From Anthostomella pinea (Eukaryota > Ascomycota > Sordariomycetes > Xylariales > Xylariaceae), in the NCBI GenBank assembly GCA_963556695.1, contig CAUWAG010000010.1:1984001-2048000 (forward strand): a stretch of 64,000 nt of DNA, given 5' to 3'. Position 1 is the first letter of the stretch, and every line of letters starts with the position of its first letter. Positions 30,200 through 41,166 of the stretch are shown in pieces. The notes under the pieces were generated by a model. It worked only from the letters and a program-made list of their open reading frames with translations, made no database searches and was not told the origin of the DNA. A program made the position numbers and the translations under genes.

Positions 30200-32724
30200 A
30201 TGCAGTTTCTCCTACTACTCGGTGTCGGCCAGCTCGCCGCGGCGGGTGCCCTCTGGGCTACCACACCTGCTGATGCTTCCGACATCATACGGCAAGCCTA
30301 CCCCTTAGGTAACGGCCGACTTGGCGTTATGCCATTCGGTGAAGCTGGCTCGGAGAAGCTCAATTTGAACATCGATACGCTCTGGTCAGGTGGTCCCTTT
30401 GAGCTTGAGGTGAGTTGATCCTGTACCAGCAGAGACACGTTATTCTGACGGCGACTCCAGGGCTACAATGGTGGGAATCCTAACGGTAGCATGGTGGATA
30501 CCTTGAACGACATCCGGAGTAGTATCTGGTTCAACGGCACTGGAAGTAAGTGCGGTATGAGTATGAGGTAGTCCGATCTCTCCTCGCTCACAGGTACTAG
30601 ATGACACGCAGCTTTTCGGTGACATCTCCGGCTATGGTAGCTTCAAAGCGGCGGGAAACCTGTCCGTGTTCATTGACGGTATTGATGCGACGAGTGGTTC
30701 ATACAACAGATCGCTGGACCTATTTTCTGGCTTGCATACGACGACCTATGAATTCAATGACACGACGATCACGACTACCGTGTATTGCAGCTACCCAGAC
30801 CAGGTCTGTGTCTACAGCGTCGCCTCTTCACAAACGCTGCCTCAAGTGTCCATATTACTCGAAAACCAGGTTACCAGTAACCCAGACGGTCTTAATCTGA
30901 CCTGTGGTTCCGACTACGCGCGTCTGACCGGCTTGACGCAGAACAGCGATCCAGTGGGAATGAAATTGGACATCATTGCTCGGAGCAGTACCAGCGGCGT
31001 CTGTGATAGCTCAAGTGGAACTCTTGTTGTCTCTGCGAGCAATAGCACAAGCCTAACAATAGTCATTGGAGCAGGAACAGACTACGACCAAACGAAAGGT
31101 ACGAGTGTCGAGAACTACTCGTTCAGGGGCGATGATCCATCGTCCTATGTGGAAGAGGTCACAGCAGCAGCTATCAAGATACCCGAGCCAGACCTTCGAA
31201 GCGCCCACATCTCCGACTACAGCAGCCTGAGCGGGGCGTTTACCTTGAACCTACCAGATACCCAGGGGTCTACTAGGACCGAGCTTGCTAAGGTCATGGA
31301 CGGCTATAACTCCAGTCTTACCGAGGGTAATCCTTTTCTGGAGAAACTGATGTTTGATTATGGCCGTCATCTGCTCATCTCCTCATCTCGAGCCAACAGT
31401 CTTCCGCCTAATCTGCAGGGTGTATGGTCAGAGCAAGACAGTGCCGCCTGGTCGGGCGACTACCACGCCAACATCAACCTGCAGATGAACATGTGGCCAG
31501 CTGAACAGACGGGTCTGGGCGACGTGCTTGTCTCGGTATGGAATATGATGTCGAATACATGGGTTCCTCGTGGCACCGAGACGGCTGAGCTTCTTTACGG
31601 CGCTGATGGGTGGGTGACTCACAACGAGATGAATATCTTCGGACATACCGGGTAGTTGATGAAACAGTCTTGAGCTCGGTACGATGCTGATTTTGGATAG
31701 AATGAAAGACTGGCCTACCTCCTCCGACTACGCCATCGCTCCGGCCTGGATGATGCAGCATGTATGGGACCACTTCGACTATTCGCAAGACGTCGACTGG
31801 TGGCAGCAACAGGGATGGCCGCTCCTCAAAGGAACAGCCGAGTTCTGGTTATCCCAACTCCAAGCCGATGCATACTACAACGACAGCTCACTTGTTGTGA
31901 ATCCTTGCACGTCCCCAGAGCACGGCCCTGTGACATTTGCTTGCGCTCACTGGCAGCAGCTCATCTACCAGGTCTTTGAGAGTACACTCGCTGGCGGCGA
32001 CGCAGCAGGCGAGACCGATGAAGCGTTCTTGGCCGACGTAACCACGAAGCTGGCCGCTTTGGACAAGGGGCTGCACATCGGGACCCACGGAGAAATCAAA
32101 GAATGGAAAGCGCCCGAGTCCGTTTACGAAGACTCCGAGATATACCAGCATCGCCATCTCAGCCACCTGGTCGGTTGGTACCCCGGATGGTCCATCCCCT
32201 CGTTCCAGGGGGGTTACACAAACGAGACGATCCAGCGAGCAGTGAACATCACGCTCACTGACCGCGGGACCGGCCACGCGGATGGGGATGCGGGCTGGTC
32301 CAAGGCGTGGCGATCCGCCTGCTGGGCTCGTCTGAATAACAGCGACGAGGCTTATTACGAGTTCAGGTACACGATCGATGAGAACTTTGGCAGCAACGGC
32401 CTTTCGATGTATACCGGCGACGGCACCACTGAGCCGAGCCCGCCATTCCAGATTGATGCGAACTTTGGAATTGTTGGCGCTGTGCTCAGTATGCTTGTGG
32501 TGGACATGCCGCTTGCGAGCGGTAGCCAGGAAGAGCGTACTGTGGTGCTTGGCCCTGCTATACCTGCAGCTTGGGCGGGTGGCAGTGTTCAGGGGCTCCG
32601 GATCCGTGGTGGAGGTAGTGTGGGCTTCTCTTGGGACGAGCGGGGCGTTGTTAATAATGTGTCTGCGAAGGGTCTCAGTGAGAATGTTCGGCTCGTCAAC
32701 GTGGAGGGGCTGATGTTTGATTAA
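30200..32724 (+). CDS. GH95 alpha-L-fucosidase, secreted
   Basis: Four exons (30200-30409, 30461-30545, 30601-31651 and 31701-32724) give 789 residues. The start [19 protein letters not shown] is a signal peptide. Family blocks: [20 protein letters not shown] then [20 protein letters not shown] at the N-terminus; [19 protein letters not shown] then [19 protein letters not shown], holding the Asn that serves in catalysis; CTSPEHGPV with the catalytic Glu; and [15 protein letters not shown], then [17 protein letters not shown]. The third acceptor (TACTAG at 30595-30600) was chosen because it keeps the frame to LFGDISGYG. It inverts linkage while removing alpha-1,2-fucose from xyloglucan side chains or similar glycans. 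Length fits the family. It lies head-to-tail 834 bp after the GH78 gene. Confidence 0.93.
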
Positions 32725-33260
32725 AGGTCAGCAGCTCAAGCAACGAATGTCAAATGACGCGGGTTATAGGTAACCTTAGTTCCGTCGTTGAAGTATGTAT
32801 GCAAAAATCCAGCGTCACCTTTTTTCGAGCCGTTTAGATCAAATGAGTATACTCTGTGGTCAACGGTCGTACCCTACCTAACCTAAGGTATATGTCGGTG
32901 GTATGTTGCTATTCCATGCTGGGAGAAAAGGGGGAAGCACGCCAAGCTCTGACGGCTGCCAAGTAGCCGCCGGACCGCTGACACTTCGTTGATTCATGCA
33001 ACATGAGACAGGACAATTCCGGCGACAGACCAGAAAGCCAAGACTTTCTTCTCAGAGAACACCTGAAACTCCAAGTCCTTGACGGGCGCAACTCTCGACC
33101 CTGAGCGACAAAACGGCCACCCAATTGGTCCCGCGAACCTTGATGCCACAATAGCGAGCGAAGAAACCGATCCTCCAACACCGCCCGAACCCCTCACAAC
33201 CCCTCCACTACCCTCCCTCCCTCGACTCCCACCCCGCCAAAGCGACAAAAGCCACCGAAA
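32725..33260. other. Intergenic, with pyrimidine-rich leader of the coactosin gene
   Basis: No gene seen. 33185-33240 is very C/T-rich (CCTCCACTACCCTCCCTCCC), the usual look of a fungal housekeeping-gene leader. Confidence 0.5.
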
Positions 33261-33701
33261 ATGTCAGGCTGCGACTCCCCCGAAATTCTCGCGGCATACG
33301 ACGCCGTGCGCTCCGACAAAGACGAGACGAACTGGCTATTAATATCCTACGCCAGCGCCGTCGGCGACAAGCTCGTCCTCACGGGCACGGGCACAGGCGG
33401 GCTCCCAGAGCTGGCGGCGCGCCTCGACCACGGGCAGGCGCAGTACGCCTACGTGCGCGTCGAGTACGCCAACGACACGGAGAGCAAGCGCGTCAAGTTC
33501 GCGCTGGTGATCTGGATCGGCGAGAACACTAAGGTCATGCGCAAGGCGCGCGTGTCGATCGAGAGCGGCGCCGTCAAGAGGGTGTGTGCGCACCACAGCA
33601 TCCAGGTCGATGCGCGTGATAGGGGGGACCTGGAGGAGAGGGATGTTGTTACGCGGTTACGGAAGGCGGGCGGTGCGGATTACAATGGTGGTCGGGGTTG
33701 A
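33261..33701 (+). CDS. Coactosin-like actin-binding protein (ADF-H domain)
   Basis: 146 residues, apparently one exon; start in GAAAATGTCA. The whole protein is one ADF-homology domain: EILAAYDAVRSDKDETNWLL at the start, the YAYVRVEYANDTESKRVKFA strand, then ALVIWIGENTKVMRKARVSI. That WIGE..KVMRKA stretch is the usual coactosin signature, unlike true cofilin which has longer insertions. It binds F-actin in the cytosol and competes with capping protein in other organisms. The tail is Gly/Arg-rich. Short, intronless and clear. Confidence 0.88.
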   Translation: MSGCDSPEILAAYDAVRSDKDETNWLLISYASAVGDKLVLTGTGTGGLPELAARLDHGQAQYAYVRVEYANDTESKRVKFALVIWIGENTKVMRKARVSIESGAVKRVCAHHSIQVDARDRGDLEERDVVTRLRKAGGADYNGGRG

Positions 33702-33925
33702 TATGGGTATGAGGGAAGTGGAAGGATAGACGGTTGCTTGAGGCGTTGAGGGGGTGCTGAGGCCGGATAGACGGTGTGCTTCTTGGTTATTATACACACA
33801 TATACACGGGATACACACAGGTGCAATAGACGCGGTATGAACTTCTTGCTGGAGAGGCTCCCCCTTCCAGGCAGAGCTCCTCGTATCAGTTCTTCAAGAA
33901 AGGAGGCTCCCAGGGTGTACCATGC

Positions 33926-34336
33926 CTAGCCCTGAACAGGCTCTCTGCCCCATCCACTGAGATTGACAACTTCGGGAACCCTCCCACTCCTGACGATAGT
34001 CCAGACCACGTCCTCGTCGCTGTCGTTGACCTCCTGGTGCTCCATGTAGGCCGGTATCAGCGCATAGTCGCCAGCTTCCAGGTCGACCCTTTTCTTGCCC
34101 CCTTCGCTGACAACAGTGCCGCGACCGCCGACTGCGTAGACGACCGTGTCCTGTGGGCCGTGGTGATGGACGGCCGAGGCGGAGTGTGGCTTGGCTAGCA
34201 TGCTCGATGCGCAGATGCCGTCGCACTTGTCGACGATGGCGTTCTTCCGGATCATGCCCTCGGTCTGGCCGCCGGATGTGGTGAGCGAGGTGCCCTTGGC
34301 GAGGTACACCGGCTGCGTGGGCTCAGGGTGCGACAT
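33926..34336 (-). CDS. Cupin-domain protein
   Basis: 136 residues, one exon, convergent with the coactosin gene. One cupin barrel: motif 1 AVHHHGPQDTVVYAVGGRG (His-x-His and downstream Gly), motif 2 GDYALIPAYMEHQEVN (Gly...Pro...His). The two His of motif 1 and the His of motif 2 would bind a metal. VHHHGPQDTVVYAVGG...GDYALIPA.MEHQE.N resembles small fungal cupins of unknown substrate. No signal peptide. It stands divergently to the Irc6-like gene, with a 246-bp shared promoter region. Confidence 0.85.
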   Translation of the reverse strand: MSHPEPTQPVYLAKGTSLTTSGGQTEGMIRKNAIVDKCDGICASSMLAKPHSASAVHHHGPQDTVVYAVGGRGTVVSEGGKKRVDLEAGDYALIPAYMEHQEVNDSDEDVVWTIVRSGRVPEVVNLSGWGREPVQG

Positions 34337-34582
34337 GACGAATAATGTGGTGTAGAACCTGATGAACAGGCAGTTGTGTAATTGCCACTTTTGTACTTCA
34401 ACGCATCCTGTCTATCACGTCAGTGTCGCGTATCCTCCAGGTATATCTGAAGGGGTTTTGTTTATTCATCGTACGGGATTATCGCTGTATCGCAGTCAAT
34501 GGCGGGGTTGCACATTGCATTCGACTTGACTGCCCTTCCATGATCAACGCATCTGAGGAGCTATCAACAACACAAAGCTGCA

Positions 34583-35701
34583 ATGGAGGTCACAAACAGT
34601 CGTCGTATACTGGCCGTCTCGCTGACAGACTCGGTTCAGCATCTCGCAAGAGTCATCAAAGGTATGTTTGCTCATCTCATCGGAGACTGTTTCACGTGAT
34701 CCTCCACGAAGCTCACACATGCGCCAGACCTTACGGGAACGATACCCGAGCAAACATCGACATCCCTGGCTGGCTCATCACACAATCTGTCGATAAAGAC
34801 AGCATACTACACAGCCGACGTACCCATATGGATAGACCTGATCTCATCGCCTTCAGAATGGGCCGGCTCATTCCTCTCACCGGAGGCGAAGGAGGTTCTC
34901 CAGGTACTTGGGGGCGTCATGGTCGTATTTTCACTGCCAGTCAAATCAGATTCGGAGGAAGGCAAAGCGGCCCGTGAGCTCATACAGCACGTTGGCAAGG
35001 TAGTGAAGGACGGTCTTGGCGGCTGGGGATGGGACGGCGTAGGTCTATGCCTTGGTGTGGGAGAGATCGACGATGTGGATGAGTGGGATGATTGCTGCGC
35101 GGAATGGGGTCTGGAGCTCGTACAAGTGCGAACTCAGTCGGTTGCGACACGGAACGATTTGGGTGGTGAGTTCAGACTATGATCGCAAACTTGCATCATA
35201 CACGTCTGGGTATGGCTTACAAGATGTGTAGAGAAAACCGGCATACCTCGAGCTCTCGAGGCTTTCCAGTCAAACGACTGGTCAAACGCCTCTATGGATG
35301 ACCTCGGATCTGACTTTGGGGACTTTGAGGCTGAGATAGAAGCGGAAAGAGAGTCGCATTCCACCAAGGAGGCAGGTGGTAGCAAAGAAGATGTAGATCT
35401 CAACCCCGAGAATCTCGACTTCGGCTTCGACCGTGAGGACTTTGAGGGTCTGAAGCGAGCGATATGGAGTTCTGGTCAGGACGACAATGAGTCGTCCATG
35501 GACGGAAAACCTAGCACATCGACATCTGGGAAGGAAGTGGTAGGGGAGGCTGAGGAAAGCATAGATGACGATGAGATCCAGAAGATCGAGCGTATGATGG
35601 TGAAGCTACAGGCGGTGCGGGATACCAGCGCAGGTCTACCGGAAGATCAGCGGAAACGGGTAGCTGCTAAGGCGGTCGCGGAGGTGATGAAGGAGCTTTG
35701 A
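34583..35701 (+). CDS. Irc6 / alpha- and gamma-adaptin-binding protein p34-like
   Basis: Three exons (34583-34661, 34728-35165 and 35232-35701) give 328 residues. The N-terminal half has a degenerate small-GTPase-like fold: RRILAVSLTDSVQHLARVIK, TADVPIWIDLISSPSEWAGS, QVLGGVMVVFSLPVKSD and GVGEIDDVDEWDDCCAEWGL, then LELVQVRTQS. The second half is acidic (MDDLGSDFGDFEAEIE, FDREDFEGLKRAIWS) and ends in DDDEIQKIERMMVKLQAVRD and a short helix, which is the C-terminal signature of p34/AAGAB and Irc6. These proteins assist assembly of the clathrin adaptors AP-1 and AP-2 in the cytosol. The family match rests on layout and the C-terminal block. Confidence 0.82.
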
Positions 35702-36470
35702 TATACAATAGCTCATGTATCATCTCTGCTTCATCTTTCTGCCTACTTGTCTGCTTGGCGCAATCCATTGGGCCAGCCTCATGCTAATGACATGCAAGAC
35801 ACCGTGGTTCTCTGCCGCCCACCCAGCTCTCATATCTCGTTGGTCTCGTCAGACATGCAACTGAGCGCAAAGCCTTCGCCATACTCCGGCCCTGTTGTAG
35901 CTCGTTTATCTCTCCAGCTGCCACCCTCCATTACTCCACGGCACGAGGGTAAACCTTGAATATCAAGATGGAGGTGGCTCACGACCCCATGCTGTCTGTC
36001 TGGTGTTCAAGAGTAAGCAAGCACAGGGCTGGTTGGGAGCTTTCGATTGACGAGACTATCAATGCGTCAATAGGTCAGTCCTGTCTGTGTATTGTCTCGG
36101 CACATTTGTCACTATTGACACTTGAGCACGGAGACACCACTCAGGCGCGTTACTCTCACATGAGTGCGGTCCCTTATGGAGGACATATTTTACCAAGAGG
36201 ACTATTGCGAGGAATGGCCATCCAGTATATCAGCACCTTGCCGAATAAGGCCGGATTCGTACACTTTTCGTATCAAGCAATGAAGCTTTTCTGAACGATT
36301 GTCTGGGGAATGTAGGCACAGGTCACACAGGGGATTCGTGCGGAAGCTCTCTGGGGTATATGTGAGCTTGGAGCTGTGAGAGCGAAACCGTTGGATAAGC
36401 GCGATGCCCTGACCGAACAATCGTCAGCCAGAGACGCATCTCGGACTTCACAGATGGAGTACGTGAGCTA
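35702..36470. other. Intergenic, left flank of the pogo element
   Basis: No gene seen. Confidence 0.5.
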
Positions 36471-36560
36471 CCCGTGCCCCGCACCACTTTCCACCTAGCT
36501 AGGGCTCACCACATAAAGTGGTGCTCAGCACAGTAGCACACCAACCACAATAACACACCA
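36471..36560 (+). repeat. Left terminal inverted repeat of the pogo element
   Basis: 90 bp. Three differences from the reverse complement of 38550-38639. Contains an internal CACCAC...GTGGTG palindrome. Confidence 0.93.
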
Positions 36561-36737
36561 ATATGAGGTTATTCAGCATTAAAATTTATGTAGCAACCGC
36601 ATCTTCTTGCCAGATTCATAGATATCAGCAGTAGGCAGTCTCTTAGTCATCCTCCAATGCCTGGCCAACTTTGCTGCCTCCTTAGTGAGGTTCTTTCGTG
36701 ATTAGAGCTCCTTCTTTGTTAAGATATCTGTCTTTTT

Positions 36738-38477
36738 TTAGAGGTCTGTTGTGGTCTTTTGCTCCTTTTTCTTTACTATCTGATGCCTGATTTTAACTGT
36801 GAGTACTCCTCCTGATTGGAGAGGAGTGTTCTTTGCAGACTTGCGCTGGTTGTTAACTCGAGAAGCTAATTCGGTCCTTCCAAGCTCCCTTTTGGTCTGG
36901 ACTAGCTGGGAGGCGTGGAAGCGCACCCCCTTGGATAGGGGCCTGATCTTCTCAATATCTTCAGGAGTAAGATCCCCGCCATCGTCCAGGTTATTCAAGG
37001 CCTCGTCTACTTGATAAGCGACCTTGTGAATCTGCAGCATTGTAGCTGGGGTGGCAACTGGAGAGGAACCAGGCTGGTTAGGGGGGGTTGATGGGGTCCT
37101 TACGCGAGCTTCGCAATTGTGACGGCGAGCATACTGGGGAGCTGGGACATGGCCTGCAGCAAGCAGCTATTACTCTATTGACGAGAATATCAAGACTAGA
37201 GAGGAAAGGAAGAGAGAGAGAGAGATAGGTACAGTGGGAGGTTGCCCCTTTAAGGGGATCCTCTGGTCAGATCCTTCCCCTATTGGGAAGTATCCGCTTG
37301 TCATGTGGGAAGGTCTGTGCAGGCCGTCACAGTGCTCCTTTAAGTAGTTAATCACAACTGACAGTTTAAAGGGATAGATCTCTGTTTTCTTGAAGGCAGA
37401 GAGGATAGTGGTCTTCTTAAAAGCTTGTTGGCAAACCCCTTCAATACACGACAAGAACTCGATCTTCCCGATATGCGTGAGACCATCACGCACCATAATA
37501 TCTAGGGCTTTAACATAATAGTGCTTCAAGGGCTGAAAACCACCACATCAAGCGATTATAGTAAATGCGTCATATTCAGAGGGAGACCAAAAGGGATAAT
37601 GCCGTTGTCGTCACAATATCTAATGAACTGTGTCGTGTGATGGCTACTGTGACTGTCGATAATTAGGAGCCTCTTTATACCAACTTGAGAGGTCTTAGAG
37701 TGCTTGTTAAAGTGCTTAATCCACTCTAGGCTGATCTTGTCGTTCAAATAACCACTCTCCGCGGTTGTAATCACCATCCTGGGGTCTAATTCGGGTACCT
37801 TGTATCATGAAGACATATGGAGGGTGCCAGAGAGAATAAGGAAGCCTGGGACAACCTCGCTGGCGGCAGAGATAGCTTCTATGCCAGTAGCAGACTCCCT
37901 ATTCTCTGGTATTCCGAAATAATGGGCTCTTTTTTGCTTGATGACAACCATCTGGTCCTTTCTAACCCCTAATTGAAAGCCAATCTCGTCCATATTCCAC
38001 AGGTTGTCAGGAAGGATGCCCTCTTCCTTAATAACCCTCCCCAGCTTCTGAAAGTACTCTTCAGTGTGTTTTGAGTCTTAAACAGCTTACCGATCTTGTG
38101 AAAGGACCTTCTGAGGCTGCTTGAAGTATCCGTGGCGCTTGATGAAGCGGGAGGCCTAATTCTTGGCAACTGTGGGTAGTTCCGTGACCGCGGCACTCGC
38201 CGACTCCTTGAACAGCAAGTTGGCAGCCTCTGTGATAAATTCTGGCCTCACAGAGATTAATGGCATCTAGGCGGTCGATATAAGCACAGACAGCCTTTTT
38301 ATGTATCGCATTCAGCTTGGTGGGTGGTTCTCGTGGTTCTTTTTTGGAAGGGATGCCCTGCAGGCGGTTGCGGAAGCGCTCCCTTAGAACCCTGAATTAG
38401 CGGCAGATACCGCGTTTGGAGGCATCCGGATGCTCGTCGGCATATTCTAAGGCTTCGTGAATACTGGATTCCATCAT
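36738..38477 (-). pseudogene. pogo-type transposase, inactivated
   Basis: Starts MMESSIHEALEYADEHPD at 38477. The helix-turn-helix/CENP-B part has an in-frame TAA soon after, and the segment RPEFITEAANLLFKESASAA is in another frame. The DDE domain has all three acidic sites: NLWNMDEIGFQLG, LLIIDSHSSHHTT and NMTHLLQSLDVVVFSPLKHYY (read across a stop). After it come HIGKIEFLSCIEGVCQQAFKK, a C-terminal block AFKKTEIYPF, and a DLTPEDIEKIRP...RELGRTELASRV tail. At least five stop codons and one frameshift break it. The stops look scattered rather than clustered. Confidence 0.88.
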
Positions 38478-38549
38478 GAAAAGGTCGTCTGTCCAAAGAG
38501 ACAATGACTTTGGTGTGGTTTTGGCTGGAGGGTGGTTATTTTAGAAGAC

Positions 38550-38639
38550 TGGTGTGTTATTGTCGTTGGTGTGCTACTGTGGTGAGCACCACTTTATGTG
38601 GTGAGCCCTAGCGAGGTGGAAAGTGGTGCGGGGCACGGG
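38550..38639 (-). repeat. Right terminal inverted repeat of the pogo element
   Basis: 90 bp, 87/90 identical to the left repeat in inverted orientation. Confidence 0.93.
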
Positions 38640-38970
38640 TAGGAGGTCGAATCACATTCGTACCACAGATATCGGTCCGCGCTTGGTTCCTTACTCGGAA
38701 GATGGAATGGAGGCAGGGATGAAACTTGATCCTGACAGGAACAGGCCCTCGAATTTTGCTCCGGTCCCGGTCTATCGGTGATAATCACGCGCCAACCTTA
38801 ACGCCGACGTCCATTTCGTGCGCCTGACGTGCCAGTCTAGTCCCGGTTCCGTGTCTACCACGCCGCAAGGGAGTCGTCTAAATTGCCTCCGTATCCGCCG
38901 CATCAAGTACCGTTCATATGCAGTAGGAAGCACATGCGACCGCAACATCAAAAACTGAAGGCCTTGTGCA

Positions 38971-41166
38971 ATGACGCAGCCGGCATCCATTGACCTGCTT
39001 AACCCGGCGCCGGGTCCGTCTTCGTCGCCAGGCGGGAGAGCTTGTACGAACTGCGCGCGCGTCAAGTGCAAGTGTATCCCTCGTCCTGATGGCATAGGTT
39101 GTGAAAGGTTCGATGCCTATCTCCCAATGTTTCAACAGAAGCGTCCCCTGCATACACTCGATTCGGACTATGTGCCCCTCATGTGCCGAAGCCTGGCCAG
39201 TATATACCTGCCCACCTGTGTGGTATTCGAAGAACCGGCAGGTTTGCTAATATTCTTGCCATAGGTGCCACCGTCTGAAGAAGGAATGCACGCCGACTGG
39301 CGTGGTCAGACGTCGAATACCCAAGCGTAAAGATGCATCTCGGGTGGCCAGAGTCGAGGAGAAGCTCGATCAGCTTGTGTCGTACCTGAAAACACACGAA
39401 GAGCCCGATGATTCAAATCCAGGAGACGTCGACGATGCGAAGGCGCAAGATGAGCCGGGTTTCAGAACGGACACGCCTGCAGATTCTGTCATGAGTTCAG
39501 CGTCCACAACCAGTCACCACGATGTCACGTCATCGAGCCTGGCCGTGACTCCGGCTTCGAGTATCTGCTATGCAGACGAGCCGTCAGATTCAGAAGCCGA
39601 GGAATCACTGAAGAAATTCAGGGAAGAACGAATAGTCAGTTCCGATAGTCCAACTCATTTTATGAAACCTCGAGATACACTAACCCAAGTTGAAGCCATA
39701 TTTCCCGTGTGTCTACATACCGCCACATGTGACCTCCGAACAGCTTCGGCAGGCTTACCCGTTTCTATGGCTGAACGTTATGATGACGACAGCGGCAACA
39801 CCAAGGAGGGGGGAGGTGCTGGCGGAACAGGCAAGAGCCATTATCTTCCAGAAAGTCGTGATAGATCGAGAGAAGAGCATCGATCTTCTCATGGGGATGC
39901 TCACCTTCCTCGGCTGGTATGTGTCACGCCTAGATGCCGTGGATTCATTTCACTACGTACTAACTCGGTTCTTCCAAGGTGTCCATCTCATAAGAAGAGC
40001 AACAAATACGTTACGTTGTTCTCCCAGCTCATTGTCACCCTCGTCTTCGACATGGGTCTTCACATACCGCCACCCGAACATGCATTTATTCCTTGTGGTC
40101 CTTCCAAGGGGTGCAATTGCTCCTTGCATCCCTACACTCGGAGACGACGCACCGACGAAGAGCGGCGAACTGTTCTAGGAGCCTTCGTCATTACATCCAT
40201 GTTAGTCGATATCCAAGCCCGTTGGCGCTTGCAATGTTGGGTATCTAATGAAACTTGCAGGTTGTCGTACGCTTTCAACCGCAGTGATGGACTGCGTTGG
40301 TCTTCGCATCTCGATGAATATGTTGCAAGTCTATCACACGATAGCACTGTGTTGCAGGACAAACATCTCATCGCTCAGGTGAAGATGCAACTAATCATAA
40401 ATCAAATCCACCACGCCTCATGGCCCACCACCGGCGCAGAACTTCCCGCGTTGTACCTGTCTGCCCTTCGATCGCAGCTTCAGCAGATAACCAAGGGAAT
40501 GAACGTCAGTCCAGATGTTGGAAATCCCCGTGAGCATAATAAGCAGTAGTTTGTTCCGAGTTGCCACTAACAGTCTTTGCTGCAGCCATGCTCTCGAAGC
40601 TCTTTCATTTCACCGACCTTCTGATCTACCAATCCGCAATCAGCACACCAACATCTCCATGGAGCAATCCGGACTTCCGGCGATTCGAGGTGTATCAGGG
40701 CTGTCTAGACGCAATCAAGGGCTGGCTCGACGCATTCTTCGCTATTCCAGTTGCTCAGTATGGCTCCATGCCGATCATCGTCTACCCTCCTCTCGTCCTC
40801 ACGCTGTGCAGCCTCTACAACTTGACAATCCTTCAAGACCCAGCCTGGGACCGGGCCGCGGTTCGCGGAATCGTTGACTTGATCCCGACATGCGACAGGA
40901 TCATCGCAGCTTTCGACTCCTTGGGACCTGGTGCAAGCTCGACGTCACCTGATAATGTCGGCTATGAGGGCTACACCTGGTGCCTAGGGGTGATGAATGC
41001 GAAAAGGATGAAGTGGCAGAAGGACCTGGAAACCATCGACGCGGCAGGCAGTGCAACTCAGGAAGCAAGTTTCGTGGGCGGCACCGATAGTATAGCATCC
41101 AATGCGCCTATGGAGTTCTGTGTTGATATGTGGCTATCTGAGTTCTTGAATACTTCATGGGAATGA
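38971..41166 (+). CDS. Zn2Cys6 (fungal-type) transcription factor
   Basis: Six exons: 38971-39107, 39265-39634, 39690-39916, 39979-40200, 40261-40529, 40586-41166, giving 601 residues. Every intron is GT-AG and most have CTAAC-type branch sites. The zinc cluster is split by intron 1: ACTNCARVKCKC, then CERCHRLKKECTPT, that is Cys25-x2-28-x6-35-x8-44-x2-47-x6-54. A basic linker and a coiled-coil-like RVARVEEKLDQLVSYLKTHE follow, then an acidic Ser/Asp-rich stretch. The middle domain (YFPCVYIP..., KYVTLFSQLIVTLVFDMGL) is that of the fungal-specific transcription-factor family. Without splicing, the protein would stop early. Target genes unknown; no catabolic cluster adjoins it. Confidence 0.88.

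Larger units (their letters stand above)
36471..38639 (-). mobile_element. Fot/pogo-type DNA transposon with 90-bp terminal inverted repeats
   Basis: 2169 bp bounded by TA on both sides (36469-36470 and 38640-38641), the target duplication of the Tc1/mariner superfamily. The termini are inverted repeats of 90 bp that start CCCGTGCCCC and match at 87 of 90 positions. The one gene inside lies on the minus strand and encodes a pogo-type transposase, but it is dead (see next entry). Length, TIRs and TA site are complete, so the copy arrived whole and decayed in place. Confidence 0.93.
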
